64,000 bases of DNA from Candidatus Blochmanniella camponoti (GTDB taxonomy: Bacteria; Pseudomonadota; Gammaproteobacteria; Enterobacterales; Enterobacteriaceae). A program made the translations under genes and the position numbers. Positions 1 to 10,431 of the stretch are shown here, one piece after another. The stretch is taken from NCBI RefSeq assembly GCF_023585825.1, contig NZ_CP097751.1:1-64000 (forward strand), in the 5' to 3' direction. Position 1 is the first letter of the stretch. Each line of letters opens with the position of its first letter. Below the pieces are notes generated by a model that searched no databases, was not told where the DNA came from, and saw only the letters and a program-made list of their open reading frames with translations.

Positions 1-1
1 G

Positions 2-493
2 TTGCCCAACACCCCTAAAAAGAAAAATCAGAATACTGTCGAAAAAAATATACTAATACATGATAAATTAAATTATCAGTCTCATGAATCTAATGAACTC
101 AGTAATTTACTGAATACATTAATTAACAAAAAAAAATCTATAGAAAATAACAAAGAATTTAAATTAAACTTGACAACAAAAAAAAATGATAATGAGAATA
201 ATATTTCAAACGAAATTATTAAAAATAATGAAATTAATATGTATAAGCGTATGATCAGTGAATCAATACAAAAAAAATTTTATAACTTTTCGCATTATGT
301 TGGTAAACAATGTAATTTACGTATCAAATTAGCACCTGATGGCACATTATTATCAGTAACCGCTATATCTGGAGATTACGATCTATGCCAAGCAGCAATT
401 ATCGCCGCTAAATTAGCAAAAATTCCCAAACCGCCAAATTCAGATATTTATGAAATATTTAAAAACACAATATTAAATTTTTCTCCTCAATAA
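2..493 (+). CDS. tolA: TolA, C-terminal part (5' end outside window)
   Basis: The reading frame is already open at the window edge, so this is the 3' part of tolA; the TTG at base 2 is not a credible start. TolA spans the periplasm and links the TolQR motor to TolB and Pal at the outer membrane. The last ~80 residues match TolA domain III of E. coli closely (LRIKLAPDGTLL, KLAKIPKPP), and the two cysteines of its disulfide are kept (KQCNLR, DLCQAA). The preceding visible part is Asn/Lys-rich and low in complexity, in place of the Ala-rich helical linker of E. coli. tolB, pal and cpoB follow on the same strand. Confidence 0.93.
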   Translation: MPNTPKKKNQNTVEKNILIHDKLNYQSHESNELSNLLNTLINKKKSIENNKEFKLNLTTKKNDNENNISNEIIKNNEINMYKRMISESIQKKFYNFSHYVGKQCNLRIKLAPDGTLLSVTAISGDYDLCQAAIIAAKLAKIPKPPNSDIYEIFKNTILNFSPQ

Positions 494-573
494 ACAAAAT
501 ATTTACACATTTACAAAATAATAATAATATAAATGGTCCATTATAAATAATTCGTTTTCATTATAAAATTTTC

Positions 574-1935
574 ATGTATTTAATAATTAGAAAAACTCAT
601 AAACTGCCACATTGGTTGCAAAAAATATCTTTATCAATAGTGTTAATTATATTTTTATGGAAACCTGCGCTACTTGCAGATATGCATATTGAAATTACAT
701 GTGGAGTAAATGCTGCGCACCCCATTGCTGTAATACCTTTTACATGTGTTAGTAATCAGTATAACAAATCAATATCAATTGAAGATATAGCATCAATAAT
801 AGCTGCTGACTTACGCAATAGCGGCAAATTCAATACTATTCCTGTAGAATATTTACCACATAAACCTACTAAAGTATCCGATGTCATCCCAACTTTTTGG
901 GAAAAAATGGGTATTAATATTATTGTATTAGGAACAGTACATATAAACTACGATGAAAGTTATATTATTTCATACCATTTAATAGATACTTCTAACAACC
1001 CTGCGTTAATAATCTCAGAAAATCAATATTCAGTAGAAAAAAAATGGCTACGCTATGTAGCCCATTCTATAAGCAATGAAATTTTTGAAAAGTTAACCGG
1101 TATAAAAGGTGCATTTTGTACACGTATTGCTTATGTTTTACGCATTCATAATGATCAATATCCCTATGAGTTATATATTTCTGATTACGATGGTCACAAT
1201 CAAATTTCAATTTGCCGCTCGACAGAACCATTAATGTCTCCAGCTTGGTCTCCAGATGGAAAAAAAATTGCTTATGTTACCTTTGCTTCCGGACATTCAG
1301 AACTTGTTATTCAAACATTAAACACCGGGTTAGTTAATAATATTATTAGTTTTCCACACCATAATGGTGCCCCTGTTTTTTCTCCCGACTGCAAAAAACT
1401 AGCTTTTTCTTCATCCAAAACAGGTAGTTTAAATTTATATATTATGGATTTGGAATCTGGAGAAATTAAACAATTAACTAAAAATAGAAACAATAATACC
1501 GAACCTAGTTGGTTTCCGGATAATCAAAATATAGCCTATACTTCAGACCAAGGAGGCAGTCCACAAATATATAAAATTAATGTTAAAACTACTGAAATTC
1601 AAAGATTATCTTGGCTACATACTAGTAATCAAAATCCAAATGTTAGTTCAGATGGAACATTTATAATAATGGTTAATAGACATCAAGGAAAACAAAATAT
1701 TGCTAAATTAAATTTATTAACTGGACAAGAAGAAATATTAACAGATACACTGTTAGCTGATACTCCTAGTATAGCTCCCAATAATACTATGGTACTATAC
1801 AGTAGTATTAATAAGGATGTAACAACAACATCTAATTTAGAATTAATCTCTATTGATGGTCATTTTAAAGCTCATATACAAGGAGAGCAAGGAGATATAC
1901 GATTTCCAACTTGGTCCCCATTACATTTAGAATAA
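574..1935 (+). CDS. tolB: Tol-Pal system periplasmic protein TolB
   Basis: Periplasmic beta-propeller that docks on Pal and TolA and supports outer-membrane constriction during division. Its 453 aa compare with 430 in E. coli. A hydrophobic segment at residues ~18-34 followed by LLA-D looks like a signal peptide. The N-terminal domain runs to about residue 165 ([13 protein letters not shown]). The propeller repeats then follow, with the typical [24 protein letters not shown] and [10 protein letters not shown] blades. The start chosen gives a somewhat long leader before the signal core. It lies 80 bp after tolA and 59 bp before pal, consistent with a tol-pal operon. Confidence 0.96.
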   Translation: MYLIIRKTHKLPHWLQKISLSIVLIIFLWKPALLADMHIEITCGVNAAHPIAVIPFTCVSNQYNKSISIEDIASIIAADLRNSGKFNTIPVEYLPHKPTKVSDVIPTFWEKMGINIIVLGTVHINYDESYIISYHLIDTSNNPALIISENQYSVEKKWLRYVAHSISNEIFEKLTGIKGAFCTRIAYVLRIHNDQYPYELYISDYDGHNQISICRSTEPLMSPAWSPDGKKIAYVTFASGHSELVIQTLNTGLVNNIISFPHHNGAPVFSPDCKKLAFSSSKTGSLNLYIMDLESGEIKQLTKNRNNNTEPSWFPDNQNIAYTSDQGGSPQIYKINVKTTEIQRLSWLHTSNQNPNVSSDGTFIIMVNRHQGKQNIAKLNLLTGQEEILTDTLLADTPSIAPNNTMVLYSSINKDVTTTSNLELISIDGHFKAHIQGEQGDIRFPTWSPLHLE

Positions 1936-1994
1936 GATAATAGCTATTTTCATTACAATTAATGATTTAAAAATAATGAACAATGGATATATAA

Positions 1995-2522
1995 ATGAAA
2001 CCAAATAATTTTTTTAAACAACTAATATTCGCGATAAGTGTGAGCGTAGTACTAACTGCATGTTCTTCATTATCTCAGTACGATACTGCTACTCCTAATC
2101 AAAAAAACATTGAATTAAATCATTTTAAACATCTTAGTACAAAGAATAATAGAGTAGTCGATGAACAAATACAATTAAAAACACAAGAATTAAAATCCAA
2201 TAATGTTATTTATTTTCCTTTAGATCAATATGATATTCCTTCTAATTTTTTTTACTCATTAAACATCCATGCCAATTTTTTATATAATAATCCATTGCAA
2301 CATATTAAAATTGAAGGTCATGCTGATGAACGTGGTACTCCGGAATACAATATTGCATTGGGTGAACGTCGAGCTAACTCTGTAAAATCATACCTCCAAA
2401 GTAAAGGTGTATTATCTGAACAAATGTTAACTATATCTTATGGTAAAGAAAAACCAGCTGTATTAGGACAAAACGAAGAAGCTTATTCTAAAAATAGACG
2501 TGTTGTATTAATATATAAATAA
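1995..2522 (+). CDS. pal: Peptidoglycan-associated lipoprotein Pal
   Basis: Outer-membrane lipoprotein that binds peptidoglycan and TolB. It is 175 aa, close to the E. coli length. The N-terminus is a lipoprotein signal with lipobox LTAC; Cys23 would be the acylated residue, processed by Lsp/Lnt and sorted by the Lol system (lolA and lolB are in this window). The OmpA-like peptidoglycan-binding domain covers about residues 65-175, with [12 protein letters not shown] and the RRV region near the end. It sits between tolB and cpoB. Confidence 0.97.
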   Translation: MKPNNFFKQLIFAISVSVVLTACSSLSQYDTATPNQKNIELNHFKHLSTKNNRVVDEQIQLKTQELKSNNVIYFPLDQYDIPSNFFYSLNIHANFLYNNPLQHIKIEGHADERGTPEYNIALGERRANSVKSYLQSKGVLSEQMLTISYGKEKPAVLGQNEEAYSKNRRVVLIYK

Positions 2523-2529
2523 TATCCAT

Positions 2530-3321
2530 ATGATTAAATATATTATACTATTTTTATGTAAATTAGATATAATCATCATAATGATGATATATTTTAATAT
2601 TACCAATAATAATATTGTATATGCTAAAGATGTAAATCATAAGATAGATAGCAATCAACGTATCAATCAATTACATCAGATATATGACGCACATAGTCAA
2701 TGCTTAATTCAAATGCAACAACAATTGGCTGAAAATCAACGAGATATTGATATTTTACGTGGACATATTCAAGATATGCAACATCACATATCAGAAATTG
2801 TAAATAATCAATCAGCATCACTTCAACATATCAATAATATTCCAAATAAACATAACAATATACACCATTCTAACAATATTCCTGATAAATTATCCAGTCA
2901 CTCAAACATTCAAAAATCCAAAAAAATGAATAATGCAATGATAATAGATGTAGATACTGCGTATAAACAAGCAGTATCATTAGTATTAGAAAAAAAACAA
3001 TATAATCAAGCAATAGAAGCTTTCCAGAATTTCATAAAAAATCATCCAGAATCAATCTACCAATCGAATTCGCATTATTGGCTAGGACAGCTTTATTACA
3101 ATAAAGGCAACAAACATGACGCTGCTCAGCATTTTGCATTAGTCGTAAAGAATTATCCTAAATCATTAAAAGCATCAGATGCATTATTAAAAATCGGTAT
3201 TATCATGCAAGAAACAGAACAAAAAGACAAAGCCAAAACAATATATAAACAAGTAGGAAAATTATATCCTAATAGCAATGCGGCAAAACAAGCTCAAAAA
3301 CGTCTAATACACCTATCATAA
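2530..3321 (+). CDS. cpoB: Cell division coordinator CpoB (YbgF)
   Basis: Periplasmic TolA-binding protein that in E. coli couples Tol function to septal peptidoglycan synthesis. The 263-aa product starts with a hydrophobic leader ending near VYA. A coiled-coil stretch (about residues 40-90, rich in Gln, Asn and Ile) corresponds to the trimerisation region. The C-terminal ~120 residues form TPR repeats (AIEAFQNFIKNHPES, HYWLGQLYYNKG). The linker is His/Asn-rich. It starts 7 bp after the pal stop codon, so it is surely co-transcribed. An AT-only 9-bp hairpin (3325-3344) lies just after the stop; it is a weak terminator candidate. Confidence 0.93.
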   Translation: MIKYIILFLCKLDIIIIMMIYFNITNNNIVYAKDVNHKIDSNQRINQLHQIYDAHSQCLIQMQQQLAENQRDIDILRGHIQDMQHHISEIVNNQSASLQHINNIPNKHNNIHHSNNIPDKLSSHSNIQKSKKMNNAMIIDVDTAYKQAVSLVLEKKQYNQAIEAFQNFIKNHPESIYQSNSHYWLGQLYYNKGNKHDAAQHFALVVKNYPKSLKASDALLKIGIIMQETEQKDKAKTIYKQVGKLYPNSNAAKQAQKRLIHLS

Positions 3322-4382
3322 TAGAATAATAATAAATTATTATTAATAATAAATTTTTTATCTTTCATATATTAGAAAATACAAAACAAATAAAATCCAC
3401 TTTAAATTTTTTAATTCTAGTTGAGACAAAATTTTTCTTCCAAAATAATAAAAACAACAACCTTACCCACTGCAATCCCAATTATTTATTAAGTTGCCAC
3501 GATTCAATCAACTATTATAATTATAATGGTGTTATTTTATTTATTCTTGATGAATACTCTTATTGTATTCTATACAAAAATTGAAATATCTGGAGATAAC
3601 AGATATTTTTAATAGAAACAATATGATCTAAATATAATTCTATATATAGATATCACAATTTAATAATGTGTATTACCACACATACAATTAATCAGTCTAA
3701 TTCATTAGATTAAATGTCATATTTAATATTTTAAAAAATCAATTAATTTTATATACTAAACAAAAACACATACCCATATGATATATGAGTACACTCATTT
3801 TGCTCATAACAAAATTAACAAAAAATGTTTAGAATAAGTAAATATTCTTTTGTTTAAAAAATATTTAATATATCTAAAATCTTTCTAAAATCTGTAGATT
3901 CAATTACTCAAGATGAATATTCATGATATTCATATAATTCGAAAATAATTACAAACAATCATAACAGATTTAAAAAACAAAGATCCTATCTCACGTTATC
4001 TGCCTCCAGCGTTCCCATTATACACTTTACTTAAAAACAAAGTATATTATAAATTTTGAAGATTATCAGTTAAAAATCTGATCAAACACACATAGGAAAA
4101 TAAAAAAAATAAAACAAAAGTTTTTGTGTTTTTATCCCACTTGTAATAAGACAGAATCCACAATCTTATTATTTTATAATGAAAACCTTGTTTTATACTT
4201 ACCAACAACATAATTAAACGGTAATTTTATCCGATTATATTTTATATATTCTTAACATGAATATATAAAATATATTCACATAAATTTACTATTTATCTAT
4301 AAGTATATAAAAAAATATATTTATAAAAAATTATGCTTTACGCAATCATCATTGTGTAAGAATGAATAATTTTGTTGTATAC
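3322..4382. other. 1.06-kb non-coding spacer between convergent cpoB and pgl
   Basis: No gene or tRNA is recognisable. In E. coli, cpoB is followed by a Lys/Val tRNA cluster, nadA and pnuC; none is seen here. One less AT-rich patch near 3961-4035 translates, with a frame change, into something reminiscent of the AroG N-terminus; this is reported as a weak finding. The rest is AT-rich with many stops on both strands. Confidence 0.6.
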
Positions 4383-5408
4383 TCATTTGCAATTCAACGC
4401 CATAATACTAATCCACATAGGACCCTTTCCTGATGAATAACGAGACAACATAGTTAATTTTCCATTATCTGAATCAATCTTATATAAAGAGATATAATTT
4501 GATTTTTGACCTGCGGCTACTAAAAACTTTCCCTGATAATCAATTGCAAAACCACGCGGTTGTTCCTCGGTGAGTTGATAACCAACAAATTTCAATTTTT
4601 TTGTCTTTTTAGAGATCTCCAAACAACTAATAATATTAACAGATCTATCAGAACAATATAACCAACGCCCATTAGGAGTGATATGTATATCAGCTGCCCA
4701 ACCTCGGTTAATGTTGATATTTTTAGGAATTATACTTACTGTTTGAACGATACTTGGAGTTTTTTGAAAATTATCATATTTGATAACATCAACAGTACTC
4801 GTTAATTCATTAATGACATATGCGTAACAATCGAAATCATAGAAAGTCATATGGCGTGGACCAGAACCAATATTCATTTTAATAATAGATGGATCGTATG
4901 GTGTCAACATTCCAAACGAATTTATGTTAAATAACCTAATAGCATTCTCCTGCAGACAAGGAACCCAAAGTAATGCTTTGAATTTATCTATATTTGCAGA
5001 ATGACACCCCAACAGACCTTCTATAATTTGTATAGGACTACTAAGAAGCATTCCTGACATACTTATAGGAATCACACTCACCGTGTGATTCCTATAAGAT
5101 GTGCAATACAAAAATGCACCCTTTTTGTCGCTAATCAAATGAGTGGGACTACTGAGGATCTCAATTGTTCCATTATCCGTTAACAACCCCATCTGATCGA
5201 TACGATAAGTAGTAATTCCAAAATTGGGACGTATTCCAACATATAAAAATCGTTTATTAGGATGCACAGCCATAGGTTGTGCATGTCCGTAAGTATATAT
5301 CACCTGCATTAATTCTAGTAGCCCATAAATACTATCTAATTTCCAAACGTGAATTTGTTGACTTTCCGGGCTCACTACATAAACAATTTGTATCATATAT
5401 TTATTCAT
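4383..5408 (-). CDS. pgl: 6-phosphogluconolactonase Pgl (YbhE type)
   Basis: Hydrolyses 6-phosphogluconolactone to 6-phosphogluconate in the oxidative pentose phosphate pathway; a cytosolic seven-bladed beta-propeller. The 341 aa compare with 331 in E. coli and the similarity runs end to end: SPESQQIHVW near the N-terminus, GCHSANI, AGxGPRHM-type SGPRHMTFY, WAADIHITPNGR, QPRGFAIDYQGKFLVAAGQKS, and GPMW near the end. The first Met is used; a start four codons later is also possible. It is divergent from gpmA and convergent with cpoB. Confidence 0.96.
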   Translation of the reverse strand: MNKYMIQIVYVVSPESQQIHVWKLDSIYGLLELMQVIYTYGHAQPMAVHPNKRFLYVGIRPNFGITTYRIDQMGLLTDNGTIEILSSPTHLISDKKGAFLYCTSYRNHTVSVIPISMSGMLLSSPIQIIEGLLGCHSANIDKFKALLWVPCLQENAIRLFNINSFGMLTPYDPSIIKMNIGSGPRHMTFYDFDCYAYVINELTSTVDVIKYDNFQKTPSIVQTVSIIPKNININRGWAADIHITPNGRWLYCSDRSVNIISCLEISKKTKKLKFVGYQLTEEQPRGFAIDYQGKFLVAAGQKSNYISLYKIDSDNGKLTMLSRYSSGKGPMWISIMALNCK

Positions 5409-5681
5409 TTTATAACATATATCAAATATAAATAAAAAATCATACTATATGTGGATCGTATTTCAGTATGGGACTACAAAGCCATTCTAATTTTTTAGAA
5501 TAATTCATAAAAATTATCACTTTTAAACTGCATTAAAATAAATATATTATTCATATATACATATATTAACAATTTAAGTTTATTTCGATATTACGCATCA
5601 CAGAATTAAATAGCCAATCTAAAACAAGCAGTATATACTTAACTTTGTATGTTCGTAAACAAAAAAATAAGAGAACAAATT

Positions 5682-6377
5682 ATGCATATAACTAAATTAG
5701 TTTTAATAAGACACGGAGAAAGTCAATGGAACAAAGAAAATCGATTCACTGGATGGGTTGATGTAGACTTATCAGAAAAAGGACGTGCTGAAGCGCAATG
5801 CGCTGGTAGAATATTAAAAAAAAATGGATTTTTTTTTAATTATGGATATACTTCGGTATTAAAACGAGCAATTCATACTTTATGGATCATATTAGATCAA
5901 TTAGATCAGGCGTGGCTACCAATAGAAAAATCTTGGCGACTAAATGAACGTCATTATGGGGCACTACAAGGATTAAATAAAGATGAAGCCATAAAAGAAT
6001 ATGGCTACGAAACAATTCAAAAATGGCGTCGCAGTTTCAATGTTATTCCTCCAAATGTTTGTGAAAATAATCAGTTTATTGCAACAAATGACAATCGTTA
6101 TGCTAACATCAGTACTGATGAATTACCTAGTAGTGAAAGTTTAGAACTAACCTTAACAAGAGTAATCCCTTGTTGGAACCGATCCATAATACCTCATATC
6201 AAAAAAGATCAAACAATTATTATCGTTGCCCATGGAAATTCCATACGCGCTATAATAAAGTTTCTCAATCACTTAAATGAATCAGAAATATTTCAAATTA
6301 ATGTGCCAACAGGCGTTCCATTAATATATGAATTTGACAGAAACGCAGATCCCATTCAACATTATTATTTAAAATAA
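5682..6377 (+). CDS. gpmA: 2,3-bisphosphoglycerate-dependent phosphoglycerate mutase
   Basis: Glycolytic enzyme interconverting 3- and 2-phosphoglycerate. The catalytic motif [10 protein letters not shown] gives the phospho-histidine; the second active-site histidine is in [13 protein letters not shown]. The ATG at 5682 is preferred over 5649: it aligns with the E. coli N-terminus and has a purine-rich AAGAGA upstream. The product is 231 aa against 250 in E. coli. The protein stops right after the YYL block, so the mobile C-terminal tail of the family is missing. It is divergent from pgl; ybhL follows. Confidence 0.96.
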   Translation: MHITKLVLIRHGESQWNKENRFTGWVDVDLSEKGRAEAQCAGRILKKNGFFFNYGYTSVLKRAIHTLWIILDQLDQAWLPIEKSWRLNERHYGALQGLNKDEAIKEYGYETIQKWRRSFNVIPPNVCENNQFIATNDNRYANISTDELPSSESLELTLTRVIPCWNRSIIPHIKKDQTIIIVAHGNSIRAIIKFLNHLNESEIFQINVPTGVPLIYEFDRNADPIQHYYLK

Positions 6378-6565
6378 TTATTTAAACAATAATTTATTTT
6401 CAGTTATTATTTTTGATAAAGTAAGATATACGCTTATTTAATGTTCATTTGAACTTCACATTTATTTTTAAAATGATGTAATGAAACATTTTGTTGATCA
6501 CATGATTTGCTTACGATATAATGCACATAAATTTTTTATTTCAATTATTTTTGAAGGTGATAAGT

Positions 6566-7276
6566 ATGGATCAATTTCCCCGTTTTCAAAACACAGCGTC
6601 AGAACAAGTCAACAACGCAATACAACCATATATCTTGCAAGTATTTGGGTGGATGTCTTGCGGATTATTGTTGACAGCCTTTGTTGCTTGGTACGCTTCT
6701 CGAACTCCGGCAATACTTCAATTATTATTTGCCAACCAAATAATATTTTTTAGTCTGATTATTGGTCAACTAGCATTAGTATTTGTTCTGTCTGGTATGG
6801 TAACACGATTAAGTGGTTCTTTAGCAACTACCTTATTTATGTTATATTCAATGTTAACAGGTTTAACCTTATCCAGTGTATTTATACTGTATACTACGTC
6901 ATCCATATCTAGCGCATTTGTCGTGACGTCCGGTATGTTCGGAGCAATGACATTATATGGGTATACTACTAAACGAGATTTAAGCAGTTTTGGTAATTTA
7001 TTATTTATGGCGCTAATTGGTATAGTACTAGCCTCAATGGTTAATTTATGGTTGAAAAATACAGCTTTAATGTGGCTCATTACATATGTTGGCGTTATTA
7101 TATTCGTCGGTTTAACTGCATATGATACTCAAAAACTCAAATCTATAGGAGCATCTTTATCTATAGACAATCATGATCAATTTCGTAAATACTCGATTAT
7201 AGGAGCATTAACTTTATATTTAGATTTCATTAACTTATTTTTAATGATAGTTCGTATTTTTGGAAATCGGCGTTAA
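6566..7276 (+). CDS. ybhL: YbhL, Bax inhibitor-1 family inner-membrane protein
   Basis: A seven-helix membrane protein of the BI-1/TMBIM family, closest to E. coli YbhL; its function is not firmly known (the paralog YccA modulates FtsH). About 236 aa, nearly all hydrophobic helices, with the conserved MFGAMTLYGYTTKRDLSSFG segment and the C-terminal GALTLYLDFINLFLM with an acidic residue. The start at 6566 is chosen because GAAGGTGA lies just upstream and MDQFPR aligns with YbhL MDRFPR; the in-frame ATG at 6521 lacks such support. The stop codon lies inside the first unit of a tandem repeat. Confidence 0.93.
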   Translation: MDQFPRFQNTASEQVNNAIQPYILQVFGWMSCGLLLTAFVAWYASRTPAILQLLFANQIIFFSLIIGQLALVFVLSGMVTRLSGSLATTLFMLYSMLTGLTLSSVFILYTTSSISSAFVVTSGMFGAMTLYGYTTKRDLSSFGNLLFMALIGIVLASMVNLWLKNTALMWLITYVGVIIFVGLTAYDTQKLKSIGASLSIDNHDQFRKYSIIGALTLYLDFINLFLMIVRIFGNRR

Positions 7277-7325
7277 CAACAATAGCTATATTTAACAACA
7301 ATAGCTATATTTAACAACAATAGCT
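7273..7325. repeat. 19-bp tandem repeat, 2.8 copies
   Basis: Unit TTAACAACAATAGCTATAT occurs at 7273-7291 and 7292-7310, with a 15-base third copy at 7311-7325. The first copy contains the ybhL stop codon; the third runs into the hairpin at 7307-7375. The copies are identical, so the duplication is probably recent. Confidence 0.95.
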
Positions 7326-7375
7326 CAGCCTATTGTTTGCATAAAACAATAGGCTGAGCTATTGTTGTTAAATAT
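7307..7375. terminator. Perfect 32-bp hairpin, likely bidirectional terminator
   Basis: Arms 7307-7338 and 7344-7375 are exact reverse complements with a 5-base loop (GCATA). It lies between convergent ybhL and ychF, where a two-way terminator is expected. The length of the stem is unusual, and its outer part is built from the neighbouring tandem repeat. Confidence 0.75.
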
Positions 7376-7401
7376 CATCCAAAATTTTTTAAGATAATAC
7401 A

Positions 7402-8478
7402 CTAAATTTGAAATAAAAACTTCAATATATCCCCATCCTTCACACAATAATCTTTACCTGCATAACATATTTTTCCAACTTTCTTTACACCTAATTCCCC
7501 ACGGTAAAAAATAAAATCATCGAACTTAATAATTTGAACGCGAATAAAACCCTTTTTAAAATCACTATGTACTTTTTTAGCCGCTTCTAATGCAGTCATT
7601 CCGCCTACATATATCCAAGCACGTGTCATATGTGAATTGATGGTAAAAAAAGTACGTAAATCCAACACAGAAAAAATGACACTAACTGTATCATGCAATA
7701 TGTCTGTTTGCTGTTTCATAGCTGTTTCAACACGATCACCTCTATTTTTTAATAAAGATAACATTGCACAACATGAAATTAATGGTATGCCATCATTAGA
7801 TGCAAATGCGCGCAATTTGTTTAAATAGATATTATTCGTAACAGATTTTTCATCAATATTAGCAAAATAAACAATTGGTTTGTTAGTTAAAAAATTAAAT
7901 TTTTCAATATTCGTTCTTTCTGTCTTAGAAAAATGTCCCCTCCTCAAAAGAACTCCGTCATATAAATAATCCAAACATTTTTTTAATACAAGTAGCTGCT
8001 GTTCAATATTTTCGTTAATAAGTTTATATTTTTTTTGTAAAGTACAAATACTTTGTTCGCACTGAGAAATATCAAATAATATAAGTTCAGTATTAACAAT
8101 ATCCACATCTCTACAAGGATCTATATCATTAAAAACATGAACAGTTTCGTTATCATCAAAACAACGTACCACATGACACAATACTTTTGTTGTTCGAATA
8201 TGATTTAAAATTTTGCTGCCTAGACCAATACCTTGAGCAGCCCCTTTTATTAAACCAGCAATATCTACAAATTTAATCTTACCATGCACTGTTTCATGTG
8301 ACGAAACAATATCTGTTAATTGATATACACGCAGATCAGGTATCTGAACCACAGATATATTGGGATGAATAGTACAAAAAGGAAAATTAGCTATTTTAAC
8401 AGGTGCATTAGTCAATATGCTAAATACAGTAGATTTACCTACATTCGGTAATCCGATAATACCACAATCAATTTGCAT
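7402..8478 (-). CDS. ychF: Ribosome-binding ATPase YchF (Obg/OLA1 family)
   Basis: P-loop NTPase that prefers ATP and binds the ribosome. Walker A is GLPNVGKST at residues ~6-14, followed by NFPFCTI, and by VDIAGLIKGAAQG as the G3 region. The C-terminal TGS domain ends in DGDILKFLF. The ATG at 8478 is chosen instead of a TTG five codons earlier because it aligns with the family N-terminus; this gives 358 aa against 363 in E. coli. pth lies upstream on the same strand, the same pairing as in E. coli. Confidence 0.95.
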   Translation of the reverse strand: MQIDCGIIGLPNVGKSTVFSILTNAPVKIANFPFCTIHPNISVVQIPDLRVYQLTDIVSSHETVHGKIKFVDIAGLIKGAAQGIGLGSKILNHIRTTKVLCHVVRCFDDNETVHVFNDIDPCRDVDIVNTELILFDISQCEQSICTLQKKYKLINENIEQQLLVLKKCLDYLYDGVLLRRGHFSKTERTNIEKFNFLTNKPIVYFANIDEKSVTNNIYLNKLRAFASNDGIPLISCCAMLSLLKNRGDRVETAMKQQTDILHDTVSVIFSVLDLRTFFTINSHMTRAWIYVGGMTALEAAKKVHSDFKKGFIRVQIIKFDDFIFYRGELGVKKVGKICYAGKDYCVKDGDILKFLFQI

Positions 8479-8563
8479 AAAATTTTTTAACAATCAAAAA
8501 ATACGTATTAAAATTCATTGTTGCAACCAATATTTTTATAATTTAAATTAAACATTTTTTTAA

Positions 8564-9166
8564 TTAATATTTCCATGCAACATCAGGCTTATAGGAATGT
8601 AGTTGATTCATAACTTTAATAAATTTTTTATTAACTATACTTTCAGTATGTAGTATTGCTTCATTAATTACATGGTTAATCCTATATTTCTCATAAGTAG
8701 TTGGTTTATTTAATACAAAGTCAATGACTTTACTTTTGTTACCAGGATGACCTATCCCAATACGTAAACGATAAAAATCATATTTATTATGAAGTTTAAC
8801 AATGACGTCCTTTACGCCACGATGACTGTTATTAACGTTTTTACCTAATTTAATACGCATTGCACCAGGCGGTAAATCAAGATCATCATGTGCAATCAAT
8901 ATTTCCTGTGGACATAATTGATAAAAATCAACACATTTAGATATTGAAAGTCCATTATTGTTCATATACGAATCTGGTATTAATAAATGTACAATATTGG
9001 TTTCTAATTTTAATCGCCCAATATATCCACACAATATAGTATTTTTACTTAGTATTACCTTATACCTTGTTGCTAAAGATTTAACATATCTGGAACCAAA
9101 ATTATGCCTGGTATTAAAATAACTCGTTTCAGAATTTCCTAATCCAGCAATAAGCTTAATAGTCAT
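8564..9166 (-). CDS. pth: Peptidyl-tRNA hydrolase
   Basis: Releases peptides from peptidyl-tRNA dropped by the ribosome. 200 aa, near the E. coli length. Conserved blocks: LIAGLGN at the start, TRHNFG with the catalytic His, MNNNG, HDDLDLPPG with the catalytic Asp, and RLRIGIGHPG. The ATG at 9166 matches the family start MTIKLI; an upstream GTG would add five residues. ychF follows on the same strand after an 85-bp gap. Confidence 0.95.
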   Translation of the reverse strand: MTIKLIAGLGNSETSYFNTRHNFGSRYVKSLATRYKVILSKNTILCGYIGRLKLETNIVHLLIPDSYMNNNGLSISKCVDFYQLCPQEILIAHDDLDLPPGAMRIKLGKNVNNSHRGVKDVIVKLHNKYDFYRLRIGIGHPGNKSKVIDFVLNKPTTYEKYRINHVINEAILHTESIVNKKFIKVMNQLHSYKPDVAWKY

Positions 9167-9289
9167 TATTATATACACCACTACGCAATTTTATAAATTT
9201 AAAATTTAATTAACCCCAATATTTACGTTATAAATATATTTTTAGTTGAACACACATACATATATTAAAAATCATTTGATATTTTCATC

Positions 9290-9322
9290 ATATAGGATTT
9301 AGTATTATACTAAATCCTATAT
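9290..9322. terminator. 15-bp perfect hairpin downstream of prs
   Basis: Arms 9290-9304 and 9308-9322 with a TTA loop. It lies about 85 bp past the prs stop codon, in the gap before pth, so it may end the lolB-ispE-prs transcript. No clear T-tract follows on the minus strand. Confidence 0.5.
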
Positions 9323-9408
9323 TATTAATATGATAGTAAAACGATTAACATGAAGAAAAATACAATATTTATATAAATTAATATTTTTATATATACAACA
9401 TAATCTTA

Positions 9409-10359
9409 TTAATGATCAAACATAGCAGAAATTGATTCCTCATTGCTAATACGTCGAATTGTTTCAGCAAGCATACCAGATAAAGTTAACACACGCACAT
9501 TAGACAAAGATTTTATTCTTGGTTTTAATGGAATAGTGTCGCAAACAATAATTTCATCTATCATAGAATTTTGAATATTCTCATAAGCATCTCCAGAAAA
9601 AATTGGGTGGGTAGTGTACGCAAATACTCGGCGAGCTCCTCTTTCTTTCAAAACATCTGCAGCTTTACACAATGTTCCCCCAGTATCAATCATGTCATCT
9701 ACCAATATACAGTCACGATTACATATATCTCCAATAATATGCATAACTTGAGAAATATTAGCGCGAGACCTTCGTTTGTCTATAATTGCCATATCAGTAT
9801 CGTTCAGTAATTTTGCAATAGCACGAGCACGTACTACTCCTCCAATATCTGGGGATACTACAATAGGATTATTAAAATTCTGTTGCATCATATCTTCCAA
9901 TAAGATTGGACTACCGAAAACATTATCTACTGGCACATCAAAAAATCCTTGTATTTGTTCAGCATGTAAATCTACCGTTAAAATGCGATCCACTCCTACA
10001 CTAGATAGAAAATTTGCTACAACTCTAGAAGTAATAGGCACTCTAGCAGATCGCACTCTTCGATCTTGACGAGCGTATCCAAAATAAGGAATTACAGCAG
10101 TAATTCTAGCGGCTGATGCGCGTTTTAATGCATCAACCATAACAATTAATTCCATTAAATTATCATTTGTTGGAGCACAAGTCGATTGAATAATAAACAC
10201 ATCTCCACCACGCACGTTCTCATTAATTTGAACACTTACTTCTCCATCACTAAAACGACCAACAGAAGCCTTACCGAGATTAAGGTATAATCTATTAGCA
10301 ATACGTTGGGCTAATTCTGGAATAGCATTTCCAGTAAACAGTTTCATATTTGGAAACAT
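9409..10359 (-). CDS. prs: Ribose-phosphate pyrophosphokinase
   Basis: Makes PRPP from ribose 5-phosphate and ATP, for nucleotide, His and Trp synthesis. 316 aa; almost collinear with E. coli Prs. Visible motifs: [39 protein letters not shown] (metal and pyrophosphate region), and the PRPP loop [14 protein letters not shown]. The C-terminus [11 protein letters not shown] is the same as in E. coli apart from the last residues. It is among the best conserved proteins in the window. It lies 72 bp after ispE in the conserved order lolB-ispE-prs. Confidence 0.98.
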   Translation of the reverse strand: MFPNMKLFTGNAIPELAQRIANRLYLNLGKASVGRFSDGEVSVQINENVRGGDVFIIQSTCAPTNDNLMELIVMVDALKRASAARITAVIPYFGYARQDRRVRSARVPITSRVVANFLSSVGVDRILTVDLHAEQIQGFFDVPVDNVFGSPILLEDMMQQNFNNPIVVSPDIGGVVRARAIAKLLNDTDMAIIDKRRSRANISQVMHIIGDICNRDCILVDDMIDTGGTLCKAADVLKERGARRVFAYTTHPIFSGDAYENIQNSMIDEIIVCDTIPLKPRIKSLSNVRVLTLSGMLAETIRRISNEESISAMFDH

Positions 10360-10431
10360 CTCATAATTTATATCTTCTAATACTATTAAGTATTTATATC
10401 ATTAATAATGACAATGATAGTAAGGCATTTA

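Noticed and set aside
3460..3515. Patch with a T-loop-like GATTCAATC, considered as a tRNA
   Set aside because: No acceptor, D or anticodon stem can be formed around it.
6481..6753. 90-codon plus-strand frame overlapping ybhL
   Set aside because: It is a shifted frame over the start of ybhL, which has clear homology and a good ribosome-binding site in its own frame.
7273..7325. Short direct repeats considered as a CRISPR array
   Set aside because: The copies are directly adjacent with no spacers, and no cas genes are present.
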